Source: CAYWIT01 sp964458415 (GTDB lineage: Bacteria > Pseudomonadota > Alphaproteobacteria > Micavibrionales > UBA2020). Taken from it: a stretch of 64,000 nt of DNA. The stretch lies in NCBI GenBank assembly GCA_964458415.1, contig CAYWIT010000009.1, forward strand, positions 1 to 64,000. The letters run 5' to 3'. Within the stretch, counting starts at the first letter, position 1, and the number at the start of each line of letters is the position of its first letter. A model generated the notes under the pieces. It was given only the letters and a program-made list of their open reading frames with translations, did no database searches and was not told where the DNA came from. Below, one piece after another: positions 51,563-59,890 of this stretch. The translations under genes and the position numbers were made by a program.

Positions 51563-53203
51563 TTGATATTCGTGGCGAGAAACAAATTGAAACAATTCTC
51601 GATAAACAGCACGGTCCTGTGTCTTATTACAGCGCTGTATATGGCGCTTTGCTGTAATTTTGCATTTTTTGGTAAAGTTCAGATGATTGTACAAAGCAAT
51701 GAACCGTTGAGTATACCTTTCATTGTTTCAGTCCCTTTTGTGCTTGTGGCAATTCTTAATGCGCTGTTATTGCCATTCTCCTTTCAAATGATGATCAAGC
51801 CTTTATTCGCCGTGTTTATAGTGCTCTCTGCAATTTTTAATTTTGCGTCATATGAATACGGAATCATTTTTAATGATGAAATGTTTCGAAATATTGTGCA
51901 GACGGATTACGGTGAAGCGATGACTTATCTAACGCCGTCGTTTATTTTTGCGGTGATTGTGACAGGCGTTATTCCGGCATTGATCGTTGTTTCACTTAAC
52001 GTACATAAAAACACGTTACGCCGCGCGTTTGGATATAAAGCTTTATCTTTCGTCCTGAGCCTTTTGCTGGTAGGGATTGTTGCATTTAGCCAGTTTGAAA
52101 GCTATGCAGCGGTTGGGCGCAATAATAGAGGGATTACCAAGCAATTGACTCCCATATACCCTTTTAAAGGGGCCTATAAATATATACAGAAGGAATATTT
52201 TACGCAGGAAAAGCCTTATGTTTCCCTCGCCCTTGATGCCCACCGTAACAAGACGCAGAAAAGCGCTAAAAAGAAGCTTGTGTTGCTTGCTTTGGGGGAA
52301 ACCCAGCGCAGCATGAACTATTCTTTGAATGGTTATAAGCGAGATACAAATTTCTATACAAAAAATGAGGACGTGGTTTCGTTTCAGGATGTCACGTCCT
52401 ATGGAACGGCAACTGCTATTTCCGTTCCCTATATATTTTCGATGGCAAGCGATAAATATGAAGACAGTCAGGAAGAAAAAAATCGGGACAACGTCGTTGA
52501 TGTCCTTACCCGTGCAGGTGTTTCTGTCTTCTGGCGCGATAATGACAGCGGTTGTAAAGGCGCCTGTCGTGGCGCCAACTATGCTGATATGCGTAAAAAA
52601 TATGCCCTCAACAAAAATATCTGCAGCAGTCAAAGCTGCTATGATGGTTTGTTTAAAATGGAAATAAAGGAAATGCTTCAGGCCTTGCCTGATAATGATA
52701 GCCTGATCATCTTTCATCTCATGGGGTCTCACGGCCCAAGCTATTGGCAACGCTACCCTCAGGAATTCCGGCGCTTTACTCCAGATTGCCCCAAAAATGA
52801 TATACAAAATTGCACTACAGAGGAACTTGTCAATACGTATGATAATACCATTCTGTATTCAGACTATGTTCTGTCCGAACTGATACAAACCCTCAGGAAT
52901 GAAGCGCCGGATCGGGACGTTTCAATTATTTTCCTGTCTGACCATGGGGAATCCCTTGGCGAAAATGGCCTCTATTTACACGGAATGCCGCGATCCCTTG
53001 CGCCCAAAGAACAGATACAGGTTCCGCTTATCGTCTGGTTTAATAAAAGCGCTCCCGTAAATGGTGATTGCCTGCAACAAAAAGCAAAGGCCGCGCATCT
53101 GGAAAAAGTAAACCTTGCCGACACCCTGCTCGGCCTGATGGGCATATCGACGCAATCTTATAAATCTGAAAATGATATCTTCTCCTCTTGTCGCTCAATT
53201 TAA
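51563..53203 (+). CDS. eptA: Lipid A phosphoethanolamine transferase, EptA-like
   Basis: Inner-membrane sulfatase-fold enzyme that decorates lipid A with phosphoethanolamine and so lowers polymyxin binding. The 546-residue protein has five N-terminal transmembrane segments (to about residue 175), then the periplasmic catalytic domain: LLALGETQRSMNYSLNGYKRD (metal Glu), the nucleophile Thr in SYGTATAISVPYIFSM, HLMGSHGPSYWQRYP and IIFLSDHGESLGENGLYLHG (DHGE metal site). Cysteines around 330-355 suit the family's disulfides. Start TTG 51563 or GTG 51572. Arylsulfatase is excluded by the Thr nucleophile context and membrane domain. Confidence 0.9.
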   Translation: MIFVARNKLKQFSINSTVLCLITALYMALCCNFAFFGKVQMIVQSNEPLSIPFIVSVPFVLVAILNALLLPFSFQMMIKPLFAVFIVLSAIFNFASYEYGIIFNDEMFRNIVQTDYGEAMTYLTPSFIFAVIVTGVIPALIVVSLNVHKNTLRRAFGYKALSFVLSLLLVGIVAFSQFESYAAVGRNNRGITKQLTPIYPFKGAYKYIQKEYFTQEKPYVSLALDAHRNKTQKSAKKKLVLLALGETQRSMNYSLNGYKRDTNFYTKNEDVVSFQDVTSYGTATAISVPYIFSMASDKYEDSQEEKNRDNVVDVLTRAGVSVFWRDNDSGCKGACRGANYADMRKKYALNKNICSSQSCYDGLFKMEIKEMLQALPDNDSLIIFHLMGSHGPSYWQRYPQEFRRFTPDCPKNDIQNCTTEELVNTYDNTILYSDYVLSELIQTLRNEAPDRDVSIIFLSDHGESLGENGLYLHGMPRSLAPKEQIQVPLIVWFNKSAPVNGDCLQQKAKAAHLEKVNLADTLLGLMGISTQSYKSENDIFSSCRSI

Positions 53204-53216
53204 ACAAAGCAACGTC

Positions 53217-53249
53217 CTTCAGGTTGTCTTCAGCTTTATCTTGCATACT
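53217..53249 (+). promoter_or_regulatory. Promoter of the hemolysin-led operon with 11-bp-spaced direct repeat
   Basis: CTTCAG (53217-53222) is repeated exactly at 53228-53233 with spacer GTTGT. CATACT (53244-53249) begins 10 bp after the second half site and can act as -10, so the box covers the -35 region as in class II activation. The gene starts 31 bases later. The 6-5-6 layout is that of PmrA/QseB-type response regulators, one of which is encoded at the end of this operon. Confidence 0.6.
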
Positions 53250-53279
53250 GGAAGCAGCTAATAAAAAGGAAAATTTCCC

Positions 53280-54008
53280 GTGTATGCTCTCGACTTCCTG
53301 CCTGTTGGTTCAGCACATGCCAAGCTGTTGTTTAACGACGCGATGGTTAAGCGTTTCACTTCTTTGACGCCTTCTGTCATTGATATTACAATGCGGTTCG
53401 CGCCGGCGCGAATACAGGTGGAATCTTTTATTCAGGATATCTATCGGAAAAGCTATGGCGCAGATATTGCTGTCACCTACCCCACGCTCATGAGCGTCAG
53501 GAATATAAAGGGCGAAATTCTGGCGGCTGCAGGTTTCCGGCTTGCCAGTGAGGAGCCTCTTTTTCTCGAGCAATATACTGAGGTGGCTATTGAAGATGTG
53601 CTTGGCAGCCTTTATAGCCATGCTGTCACACGCAAGGATGTTGCAGAAATCGGTAACCTCGCATCCAGCGGCAACGGCGCTTCTGTATTTCTCTACGCCG
53701 CAATCGCATCCTATCTTCTTAATCAGGGCGCGCGTTATGCAAGTGTCACTGGCACGGATCGTCTTCAGCGGCATTTTCAGGCAATGGGATTAAACCCTCA
53801 TATTCTGTGCGATGCCGAGCGTAGAAAACTGAATAGCGAGCAAAAGAACTGGGGTACTTATTATGATACGCAACCTCGTGTATTGGCGGGATCTCTGGAA
53901 TCCAGCATGTGTCAACTAAATAAGCGTCTTGGCGCTGTCTATCAGGAAAATGGCATTACCCTGTTTCCGCGTCTTCATAAAGGAGGCTGTCGTGATGCTT
54001 CTGCATGA
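53280..54008 (+). CDS. Thermostable-hemolysin-family protein (PF12261)
   Basis: A 242-residue protein resembling the thermostable hemolysin of Vibrio. Matching segments are ARIQVESFIQDIYRKSYGADIAVTYPTLMSV (about residues 41-71), ASEEPLFLEQYTEVAIEDVL, AEIGNLASSGNGASVFLYAAIASYL, and NWGTYYDTQPRVLAGSLE. No signal peptide is seen, so secretion is doubtful; the family shows a GNAT-like pattern, and in this operon I infer an acyltransferase or acyl-binding role, not haemolysis. Start GTG 53280 follows AAAAGGAAAA. The next gene starts within its end. Confidence 0.75.
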   Translation: MYALDFLPVGSAHAKLLFNDAMVKRFTSLTPSVIDITMRFAPARIQVESFIQDIYRKSYGADIAVTYPTLMSVRNIKGEILAAAGFRLASEEPLFLEQYTEVAIEDVLGSLYSHAVTRKDVAEIGNLASSGNGASVFLYAAIASYLLNQGARYASVTGTDRLQRHFQAMGLNPHILCDAERRKLNSEQKNWGTYYDTQPRVLAGSLESSMCQLNKRLGAVYQENGITLFPRLHKGGCRDASA

Positions 54009-55380
54009 TATAGAACGCCACTCTGTTGAAAGCCCAGACGTCATTGCAATTGCGGATGGAACACAAGAAATTAGCTATGGTGCGCTGTTGCCTAAAATTC
54101 GCGGCCGGATGTCTTGGTTGGCCTTGCATAACTGTCGATGTCTGGCAATCTGCGGCGACAATAGCGCTGACTGGATTTTGTGGGATCTTGCAGCCGCTTT
54201 CTCCGCAATACCTGTTGTGCCTCTCCCGCCATTTTTTTCATCCGAGCAAACGGAACATGCGCTGAAACTTTCCGGCGTTTCCCATCTGGCGATTGCGGAT
54301 AGCCTTGTGACCAGTGATGTTTCCCGGCATCAGTCTTTGCCGACTGGCACTGCGAAAATTACTTTCACCTCCGGTTCAACGGGATCACCCAAAGGAGTTT
54401 GCCTGCCTTTGAGCGGCCTTGAGAATGTAGCCAAGAGTATCGCGCATATGCTGGGGGCATCTTATGCAGGACGTCATCTTTGTGTATTGCCGCTCTCGAT
54501 TTTGCTGGAGAATGTAGCAGGAGTTTATACGGCGCTCATGATAGGTGCTACGGTTCATGTGCCTCCGTTGGCCACGCTGGGAATGGCAAATCCGTTTGCG
54601 CCTGATTTTTCCTGCTTGCTTGCAGGTGTTGATGAAAAAAAGATTACATCTATTATTTTGGTGCCGGAACTATTGCGCGGATTAGTATCTGCTATAGAGA
54701 ACACAGGTATCAGGCCGGAGATGCTGAATTTTGTCGCGGTTGGCGGTGCAAAGGTTCCCTCTGTCCTGCTGGAGTCAGCTGTGCGGCTGGGACTACCTGT
54801 TTTTGAGGGCTATGGACTGAGTGAATGTGGATCCGTCGTCAGCCTGAATACACCGTCTGCAATGCGTCCTGATACAGTGGGCAGGTTTCTTGATCATGTT
54901 CAGGCCATTGTGACTCCGGAAGGCGATATTATGATAGAAAATGCTTGTTTTCTTGGATATCTCGGTGATAATGCGCCGCGATCAGGGAGTTTCGCAACCG
55001 GTGATATTGGCAAGATAGATACAGATGGCTTTCTTTCCCTTTCCGGCCGTCGTAAAAACCTGATTATTACAGGATATGGGCGCAATATTTCTCCGGAGTG
55101 GATTGAAAGTCTTTTATTGGCGCAGCCGGGAATCAGGCAGGCTGTGGCTTATGGCGATGCCCAAGCGGATGTACACGCATTGATCGTGCCAATGACTCCT
55201 GCTGCTATAAATGTTTCTGCATCTGTAGATGCCGTAAACAAAAAGCTTCCGGTTTATGCACGTATTGCAAAATTTGACGTCATCCCCCCCCTCACTTTTG
55301 ATGGTGGATTTCTGACATCAAATGGCCGGTTACGACGTGAAAACATTCTTCAATATTATCAAAGGGAGAGAGCTACATGA
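53995..55380 (+). CDS. AMP-forming acyl-CoA synthetase/ligase-family enzyme
   Basis: A 461-residue ANL-superfamily adenylating enzyme. The P loop is ITFTSGSTGSPKGVCLPL (about residues 121-138), A5 is FEGYGLSECGSVVSLNT, A7 is FATGDIGKIDTDGFLSLSGRRKNLI, and A10 is near LTSNGRLRRENIL with the catalytic Lys of other ligases replaced by Arg or absent. It is shorter than usual (500-550), with a brief N-domain. The acid substrate is unknown; a fatty acid is a guess. I chose ATG 53995, preceded by GGAGG (53982-53986). Confidence 0.85.
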   Translation: MLLHDIERHSVESPDVIAIADGTQEISYGALLPKIRGRMSWLALHNCRCLAICGDNSADWILWDLAAAFSAIPVVPLPPFFSSEQTEHALKLSGVSHLAIADSLVTSDVSRHQSLPTGTAKITFTSGSTGSPKGVCLPLSGLENVAKSIAHMLGASYAGRHLCVLPLSILLENVAGVYTALMIGATVHVPPLATLGMANPFAPDFSCLLAGVDEKKITSIILVPELLRGLVSAIENTGIRPEMLNFVAVGGAKVPSVLLESAVRLGLPVFEGYGLSECGSVVSLNTPSAMRPDTVGRFLDHVQAIVTPEGDIMIENACFLGYLGDNAPRSGSFATGDIGKIDTDGFLSLSGRRKNLIITGYGRNISPEWIESLLLAQPGIRQAVAYGDAQADVHALIVPMTPAAINVSASVDAVNKKLPVYARIAKFDVIPPLTFDGGFLTSNGRLRRENILQYYQRERAT

Positions 55381-56048
55381 GCTTTTATGAAAGACTGCAA
55401 AAAGAAACGGCGGTTGCGCGGCATGAACTATATACAGTGCCACAACTGGCTGACGGCCTGCGTGGCGATATTACGCGCGAGACCTATATAGCCTACCTGA
55501 CAGAGGCTTATCATCATGTCAGACATACGGTCCGTTTTCTGATGGCAATGGGCGCACGGCTGCCGGAAAACAAGGCATGGCTGCATGACGCCATTGCCGA
55601 ATACATCGATGAAGAGAAAGGCCATGAAAAATGGATTTTAAATGACATTGTAGCAGCAGGCGGTGACCGTGAAGCTGTCCTGCGCGCAACACCAAGTCTT
55701 GAAACGCAGGTTATGGTGGCTTATAACTATGATTATATTGCGCGCAAGAATCCTGTTGGGTTTTTGGGTATGGTCTTCATGCTGGAAAGCACATCGACAC
55801 AAATGGCCCATCAAGGCGCGGATACAATCAGGGAAAAGCTGAAGTTGCCGAAATCTGCATTTTCCTATCTTTATTCTCATGGCGCACTGGATATAGAGCA
55901 TCTCAAGTTCTTTGAAACCCTTGTCAATAAAATTGATGACGCTGATGATCAAGCCGCTATTCTGGAGGTAGCACAGAACACGTTCCGTCTTTTTGCAAAC
56001 CTGTTTCGGGCGCTGCCGCATAAGGAAGGGCAAAGACATGCAGCTTAA
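55377..56048 (+). CDS. Heme-oxygenase-like (putative diiron) protein, TenA-related
   Basis: A 223-residue all-helical protein of the heme-oxygenase-like fold. Regularly placed acidic and His residues suggest a dinuclear iron site: E43 with H46, H47 and H50 (LTEAYHHVRHT), E79/E80 and H83 (YIDEEKGHEKW), E137 (FMLESTS), and H168, D172 and H175 (YSHGALDIEHLKF). There is no cysteine at all, so it cannot be a TenA thiaminase. UndA and other diiron oxidases of this fold act on fatty acyl or amino acid substrates, so oxidation of the activated acyl group is inferred. Start ATG 55377 overlaps the ligase stop. Confidence 0.78.
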   Translation: MSFYERLQKETAVARHELYTVPQLADGLRGDITRETYIAYLTEAYHHVRHTVRFLMAMGARLPENKAWLHDAIAEYIDEEKGHEKWILNDIVAAGGDREAVLRATPSLETQVMVAYNYDYIARKNPVGFLGMVFMLESTSTQMAHQGADTIREKLKLPKSAFSYLYSHGALDIEHLKFFETLVNKIDDADDQAAILEVAQNTFRLFANLFRALPHKEGQRHAA

Positions 56049-57534
56049 AGGAAAAAATATATTTATTACCGGCGGCACAGGTGGTATTGGTGGGCCACTG
56101 GTGGAGGGGCTGCGTGCGGCGGGAGCTATCGTTCATGTCTATGACCGGAAAAAAAATGGCGATCTTGTCCCAAATATAGATAGTATTTGTGCCCGGTTAG
56201 CAGAAATGGCTCCGGATATTTTGATTAATCTTGCCGGATATAACGTCTTTGACCATTGCGAGAAGCAGGATATAGAAAGTATTGTTGCGCTCAACCTGAT
56301 TGTACCGGTCCGGCTGGTGCAAGCAGTTCTGCCTGCGATGAAACAGCGTGGAACGGGGCATATTGTTAATATTGGCTCCATGACGGCGCTTATTCCTCTG
56401 CCGCATCTGACCGGATATGTCGCCAGCAAGGCTGGATTAAAAGCGTTTTCGGATTCCCTGCGCCGGGAGCTTTTAGATACAGGAATCATCGTGACGCATG
56501 TGACGCCGCGTGCTGTGCGAACTGATGCGAACAAAGGGCTCAAGGCGGTACTTAACGAGAAAACAGGCGTGCATTATGATAATGCGGAATATGTCGCACA
56601 GAAAATCATAGACGCTATCATCTGTGACAAGCCTGATTTACGCATAGGCTGGCCAGAACGGTTTTTTGCCTTGTTGCAGGCGCTTGTACCGAGCCTGATT
56701 GATCAGGGGCTCAAAAAGAATCAACGTCTTGGCGAAGAATTGCTGAAACGCCAGATATCTCCTTCTCACCACGCACCAAAAATGGAAGATAAAATAATGA
56801 AAAAAGCTGTTCTTTCCCTCCTTGCCCTGTTGTTGGCAATGCCATCTCTAGCATATGCACAAATTAATGACGTGTCAGTCCCTGCATTTGTTGCGACAGG
56901 TGCAGAGACAGGTGAAACGGTTGACCCCGTGATGCAGAAAATTGTCGATGTGCAAACGCGTTGGGCAGAGATCAAGTACAAATCTGTTGATAAAGATAAG
57001 CAGATTGCGGCAATGGCCATGCTTGAGCGTGAGGTGGCGACGCTTGTCACACTCTCGCCTGACAGGCCGGAACCAAAAATTTGGGATGCGATAGTTCTGT
57101 CAAGCGAGGCGGGGCTGATCAAAGGCCTTTCTGCATTGCCAAAGGTCAAGAAAGCCAAGGCGCTATTGGAGGTAGCGTTGCAGCAGGACTCACGCGCACT
57201 TGACGGTTCCGCCTATACATCACTGGGATCTCTTTATTATCAGGTGCCGGGATGGCCCATCGGCTTTGGCGATAATGAAATGGCAGAAAAGAATCTCAAA
57301 GAAGCATTGTTGATTAACCCGGACGGGATTGATCCAAACTTTTTTTACGGCGATTTTCTGATAAATCAGAAAAAATATATCGAGGCTATTCCTGTGCTTG
57401 AAAAAGCGCTTGCTGCGCCGGATCGTGCCGGTCGCGCACTGGCAGATGAAGGCCGCCGACACGAAATCCGTACGGCCCTTGCTATCGCTCATAAAAATTC
57501 CCAATCTTCTGCGGCTAAAAAGAATTATAACTGA
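56038..57534 (+). CDS. SDR oxidoreductase fused in frame to a secreted TPR-type protein
   Basis: One 498-codon frame. Residues 1-235 or so are a short-chain dehydrogenase: KNIFITGGTGGIGGPLVEGL (NAD(P) loop), LINLAGYN, the catalytic Ser in VNIGSMTAL, and YVASKAGLKAF (Tyr and Lys). At residue 249 MEDKIMKKAVLSLLALLLAM begins, a textbook Sec signal ending SLAYAQ, followed by a TPR-like protein (LDGSAYTSLGSLYYQVPGWPIGFGDNEMAEKNL). A cytosolic enzyme ahead of an export signal makes no sense as one polypeptide, so I infer loss of the SDR stop codon. Start ATG 56038 after GGAAGGG, overlapping the diiron gene by 11 bases. Confidence 0.82.
   Translation: MQLKGKNIFITGGTGGIGGPLVEGLRAAGAIVHVYDRKKNGDLVPNIDSICARLAEMAPDILINLAGYNVFDHCEKQDIESIVALNLIVPVRLVQAVLPAMKQRGTGHIVNIGSMTALIPLPHLTGYVASKAGLKAFSDSLRRELLDTGIIVTHVTPRAVRTDANKGLKAVLNEKTGVHYDNAEYVAQKIIDAIICDKPDLRIGWPERFFALLQALVPSLIDQGLKKNQRLGEELLKRQISPSHHAPKMEDKIMKKAVLSLLALLLAMPSLAYAQINDVSVPAFVATGAETGETVDPVMQKIVDVQTRWAEIKYKSVDKDKQIAAMAMLEREVATLVTLSPDRPEPKIWDAIVLSSEAGLIKGLSALPKVKKAKALLEVALQQDSRALDGSAYTSLGSLYYQVPGWPIGFGDNEMAEKNLKEALLINPDGIDPNFFYGDFLINQKKYIEAIPVLEKALAAPDRAGRALADEGRRHEIRTALAIAHKNSQSSAAKKNYN
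56797..57534 (+). CDS. Secreted TPR-like protein, from an internal start
   Basis: Candidate independent product within the fused frame, 245 residues from ATG 56797. A GGAAG at 56784-56788 lies 8 bases ahead. It has a complete signal peptide (KKAVLSLLALLLAMPSLAYAQ), then VQTRWAEIKYKSVDKDKQIAAMAMLERE and TPR-type pairs around AKALLEVALQQDSRALDG and YIEAIPVLEKALAAPDRAG. It would be periplasmic, with a scaffolding or carrier role guessed from the repeats. Whether translation starts here, or only as the SDR fusion, cannot be told from sequence. Confidence 0.45.
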   Translation: MKKAVLSLLALLLAMPSLAYAQINDVSVPAFVATGAETGETVDPVMQKIVDVQTRWAEIKYKSVDKDKQIAAMAMLEREVATLVTLSPDRPEPKIWDAIVLSSEAGLIKGLSALPKVKKAKALLEVALQQDSRALDGSAYTSLGSLYYQVPGWPIGFGDNEMAEKNLKEALLINPDGIDPNFFYGDFLINQKKYIEAIPVLEKALAAPDRAGRALADEGRRHEIRTALAIAHKNSQSSAAKKNYN

Positions 57535-57623
57535 TGGCGATCTGATGCCGGTTATCCTATACTGTGGGTAGGTGATTTTAGGTTTGGATAAAAAGCCCCC
57601 TCCTCTTGATATAGGGTTTTGAT

Positions 57624-58280
57624 ATGCGCGTACTTTTGGTCGAAGATGATGTCATGCTGGGTACGGCTACACTTGATGGGCTGCGTACAGCTTTTGCCGC
57701 CGATTGGCTGACGAATGCCGAAGATGCTGAAACGGCATTACGCACGCAGGATTATGATCTTTTGGTGCTCGATATTAATTTGCCGGAAAAATCCGGCCTT
57801 GCCTTGCTCAAGGATTTGCGCCAAGGCGGCAACGCTATTCCCTGCCTTTTCCTGACAGCGCGGGACGCCCCATACCAACGGGTCGAAGGACTGAATATGG
57901 GGGCCGATGACTATCTGGTCAAACCGTTTGATCTTGAGGAGCTGCTGGCGCGCTGCGCTGCGCTGATACGCCGCGCGCATTCCCGTGCGACGCCTCAGAT
58001 CGTTTATGGCAGCATTGTTCTGGATCCTCTGGCAAAAACCGTCATGAAGTCTGGAAAACGCATTGCCTTGTCGGCGCGCGAATTTGCAATTGCGGAATAT
58101 CTCCTGAATAATATAGGCAAGGTCGTCAGCAAACAGCAAATTGAGAGCAATATTTATGACTGGAGTAGCAATGATATCGCCAGTAATACTGTCGAAGTGC
58201 ACGTTTCCGCCCTGCGGCGCAAGCTGGGGAAGGATATTATTAGAACAATACGCAACGTTGGATATGTGATTGAGCCATGA
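57624..58280 (+). CDS. QseB/PmrA-like response regulator
   Basis: A 218-residue OmpR-class regulator. The receiver has VLLVEDDVMLGTATLDGL, the phospho-Asp in YDLLVLDINLPEKSG (about residue 51), and LFLTARDAPYQRVEGLNMGADDYLVKPFDLEEL. The winged helix ends SNDIASNTVEVHVSALRRKLGKDIIRTIRNVGYVIEP. The family recognises direct repeats with 11-bp spacing, exactly as found ahead of the eptA-like gene and this operon, so it is the best candidate to control both. It overlaps the kinase gene by four bases and follows the SDR frame by 89 bases. Confidence 0.93.
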   Translation: MRVLLVEDDVMLGTATLDGLRTAFAADWLTNAEDAETALRTQDYDLLVLDINLPEKSGLALLKDLRQGGNAIPCLFLTARDAPYQRVEGLNMGADDYLVKPFDLEELLARCAALIRRAHSRATPQIVYGSIVLDPLAKTVMKSGKRIALSAREFAIAEYLLNNIGKVVSKQQIESNIYDWSSNDIASNTVEVHVSALRRKLGKDIIRTIRNVGYVIEP

Positions 58281-59620
58281 AACTTGTGTCCTTGCGCGTC
58301 CGGTTGATCAAAACGCTGCTGCTTCAGTTGTCTGCCACGGTGATTTTGGCTGGTATTCTGGCCCTTTTCTTCATATATCATGAAGTCGATGAGGTCTATG
58401 ACGCGACGCTGGTGCAGTTTGCGCGCTCTCTGTCTTCTATGCCTGCAGCGGATGCCGATCCACAGAACTATGCAGGCCTGGAGCCAAGCAGGAATGCGGC
58501 GCAGGCACATAAATACGAACGCAAGATCAGCTATAGAATCCGAAAGGGCAATCAGCTGATCGCTGAATCTGGCGATGCGCCCGCACTGGCAAACGATTAT
58601 CCACCGATAGGGTTTTCGGACCAAATGGTGAATGGCAAGGAATGGCGCCTGTTTATTCTTCTGGACGAAAAGAGCGGCAGGACCATAGATGTTGCGGAAA
58701 AGTATGAGATCCGCGGCGAGCTTACACTCCAGCTACTCAGCAGCCTTGTTTTACCGGGCATACTTTTCGTGATAGGTGCGCTCGCCGCTATCTGGTGGGG
58801 AACAGCCTATGGCCTGCGCCAGCTTGTAGGCGTTTCGATGGAGGTTAATCGCCGTGCCGCTGATGATTTGTCGCCGCTGGATAACAGTGACATTCCAGTG
58901 GAAATCCGGCCACTGACGACGGCTCTCAATGCTCTTTTTCGCAGGATTGAGAACAGTCTGTTCCGCGAACGCGAGTTTACCGACAATGCTGCACATGAAT
59001 TACGCACACCTCTCGCTGCGATGAAAACACAAGCGCAGGTGCTTTTAAAAACAGAAAACTTGTCTGAAAAAGGACGCAATGGGCTGGATAATCTTGTTGC
59101 ATCTATTGATAGGGCAACGGAAATGACCGAAGGCCTTTTATCTTTTGCGCGCGTACAGGCGGATAAAACAGGAAAAATGCCCGTTAATCTAGGTGCTGTA
59201 ATTCTTGCCGAAGTAGAGGGCTTGCGGAATTTTGCGCAATCCAGAGAGATACGTCTTAATATAAACATCGGTACGGAATACTTGATTCAAGGCGTAGAAA
59301 GCGCTCTTGCCCTGCTGACGCGGAATATTCTGCACAATGCAATCAAGTTTACGCCTCCAAAGGGGCGGGTCGATATCAGTTTGACAAAGGATGCGGCTGG
59401 TGGCGTTTGCCTGCGTGTTGATGACACAGGGCCGGGGGTAGCGCAACAGCATCAGGAGAGGATATTCGATCGTTTTTATCGTGTGGACAAGTCTGTGGCC
59501 AGCGGCTCCGGCCTTGGCCTCAGTATAGTGAAATGGGTCGCCGATGTGCACGGCGCAGAGATACGGTTTGAAAACCGTGCGGAGGGCGGACTTTCATTTT
59601 TTGTTGTTTTTAAAAGCTAA
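58277..59620 (+). CDS. QseC/PmrB-like sensor histidine kinase
   Basis: A 447-residue membrane kinase: TM1 about residues 13-33 (LLLQLSATVILAGILALFFIY), a periplasmic domain of about 115 residues, TM2 about 152-175 (LLSSLVLPGILFVIGALAAIWW), HAMP, HisKA FTDNAAHELRTPLAAMKTQAQ (His about 241), and HATPase_c with NILHNAIKFTPP, DDTGPGVAQQ and GSGLGLSIVKW. The architecture is that of QseC/PmrB sensors. Its stimulus is unknown; with eptA as likely target, cationic peptides or metals are a guess. Confidence 0.92.
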   Translation: MKLVSLRVRLIKTLLLQLSATVILAGILALFFIYHEVDEVYDATLVQFARSLSSMPAADADPQNYAGLEPSRNAAQAHKYERKISYRIRKGNQLIAESGDAPALANDYPPIGFSDQMVNGKEWRLFILLDEKSGRTIDVAEKYEIRGELTLQLLSSLVLPGILFVIGALAAIWWGTAYGLRQLVGVSMEVNRRAADDLSPLDNSDIPVEIRPLTTALNALFRRIENSLFREREFTDNAAHELRTPLAAMKTQAQVLLKTENLSEKGRNGLDNLVASIDRATEMTEGLLSFARVQADKTGKMPVNLGAVILAEVEGLRNFAQSREIRLNINIGTEYLIQGVESALALLTRNILHNAIKFTPPKGRVDISLTKDAAGGVCLRVDDTGPGVAQQHQERIFDRFYRVDKSVASGSGLGLSIVKWVADVHGAEIRFENRAEGGLSFFVVFKS

Positions 59621-59653
59621 AATCAAGAAAGCCATATTCCGGAGATTCAAAAG

Positions 59654-59738
59654 TGGTGCCCCAGGTCGGACTCGAACCAACACACCTTTCGATACCGCAT
59701 TTTGAGTGCGGCGCGTCTACCAATTCCACCACTGGGGC
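59654..59738 (-). tRNA. tRNA-Leu (anticodon CAA)
   Basis: The minus strand reads GCCCCAG at its 5' end and CTGGGGC-A-CCA at its 3' end, a perfect 7-bp acceptor with encoded CCA. The anticodon stem is CCGCA/TGCGG around CTCAAAA, giving CAA. A class II variable arm (TATCGAAAGGTG) and GGTTCGAGTCC T arm confirm leucine. Total 85 nt. A 63-codon frame across it is a shadow. No integrated element borders it. Confidence 0.97.
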
Positions 59739-59890
59739 ACTGTGCAACAATATAACGCCAAGCCCCTCATTGGACAAGTAAAATTTACCCACTCTATCCA
59801 TTTGTATTATCAGGGATTTTCTGCGCTTTTGGACGTTTTTTGTGCCGAAACATTGTGTATGTCAAGAGCCTGTGATACATCTTACCGATC

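Noticed and set aside
51563..53203. Arylsulfatase or LtaS-type enzyme
   Set aside because: The N-terminal five-helix domain, GTATAxSVP nucleophile region and disulfide-type cysteines fit EptA-family phosphoethanolamine transferases better.
55377..56048. TenA thiaminase II
   Set aside because: The fold is related, but the protein has no cysteine, so the thiaminase nucleophile is absent; the E/H pattern suits a metal-binding oxidase.
59610..59801. 63-codon frame on the minus strand
   Set aside because: It runs across the tRNA-Leu gene; its apparent protein is tRNA sequence.
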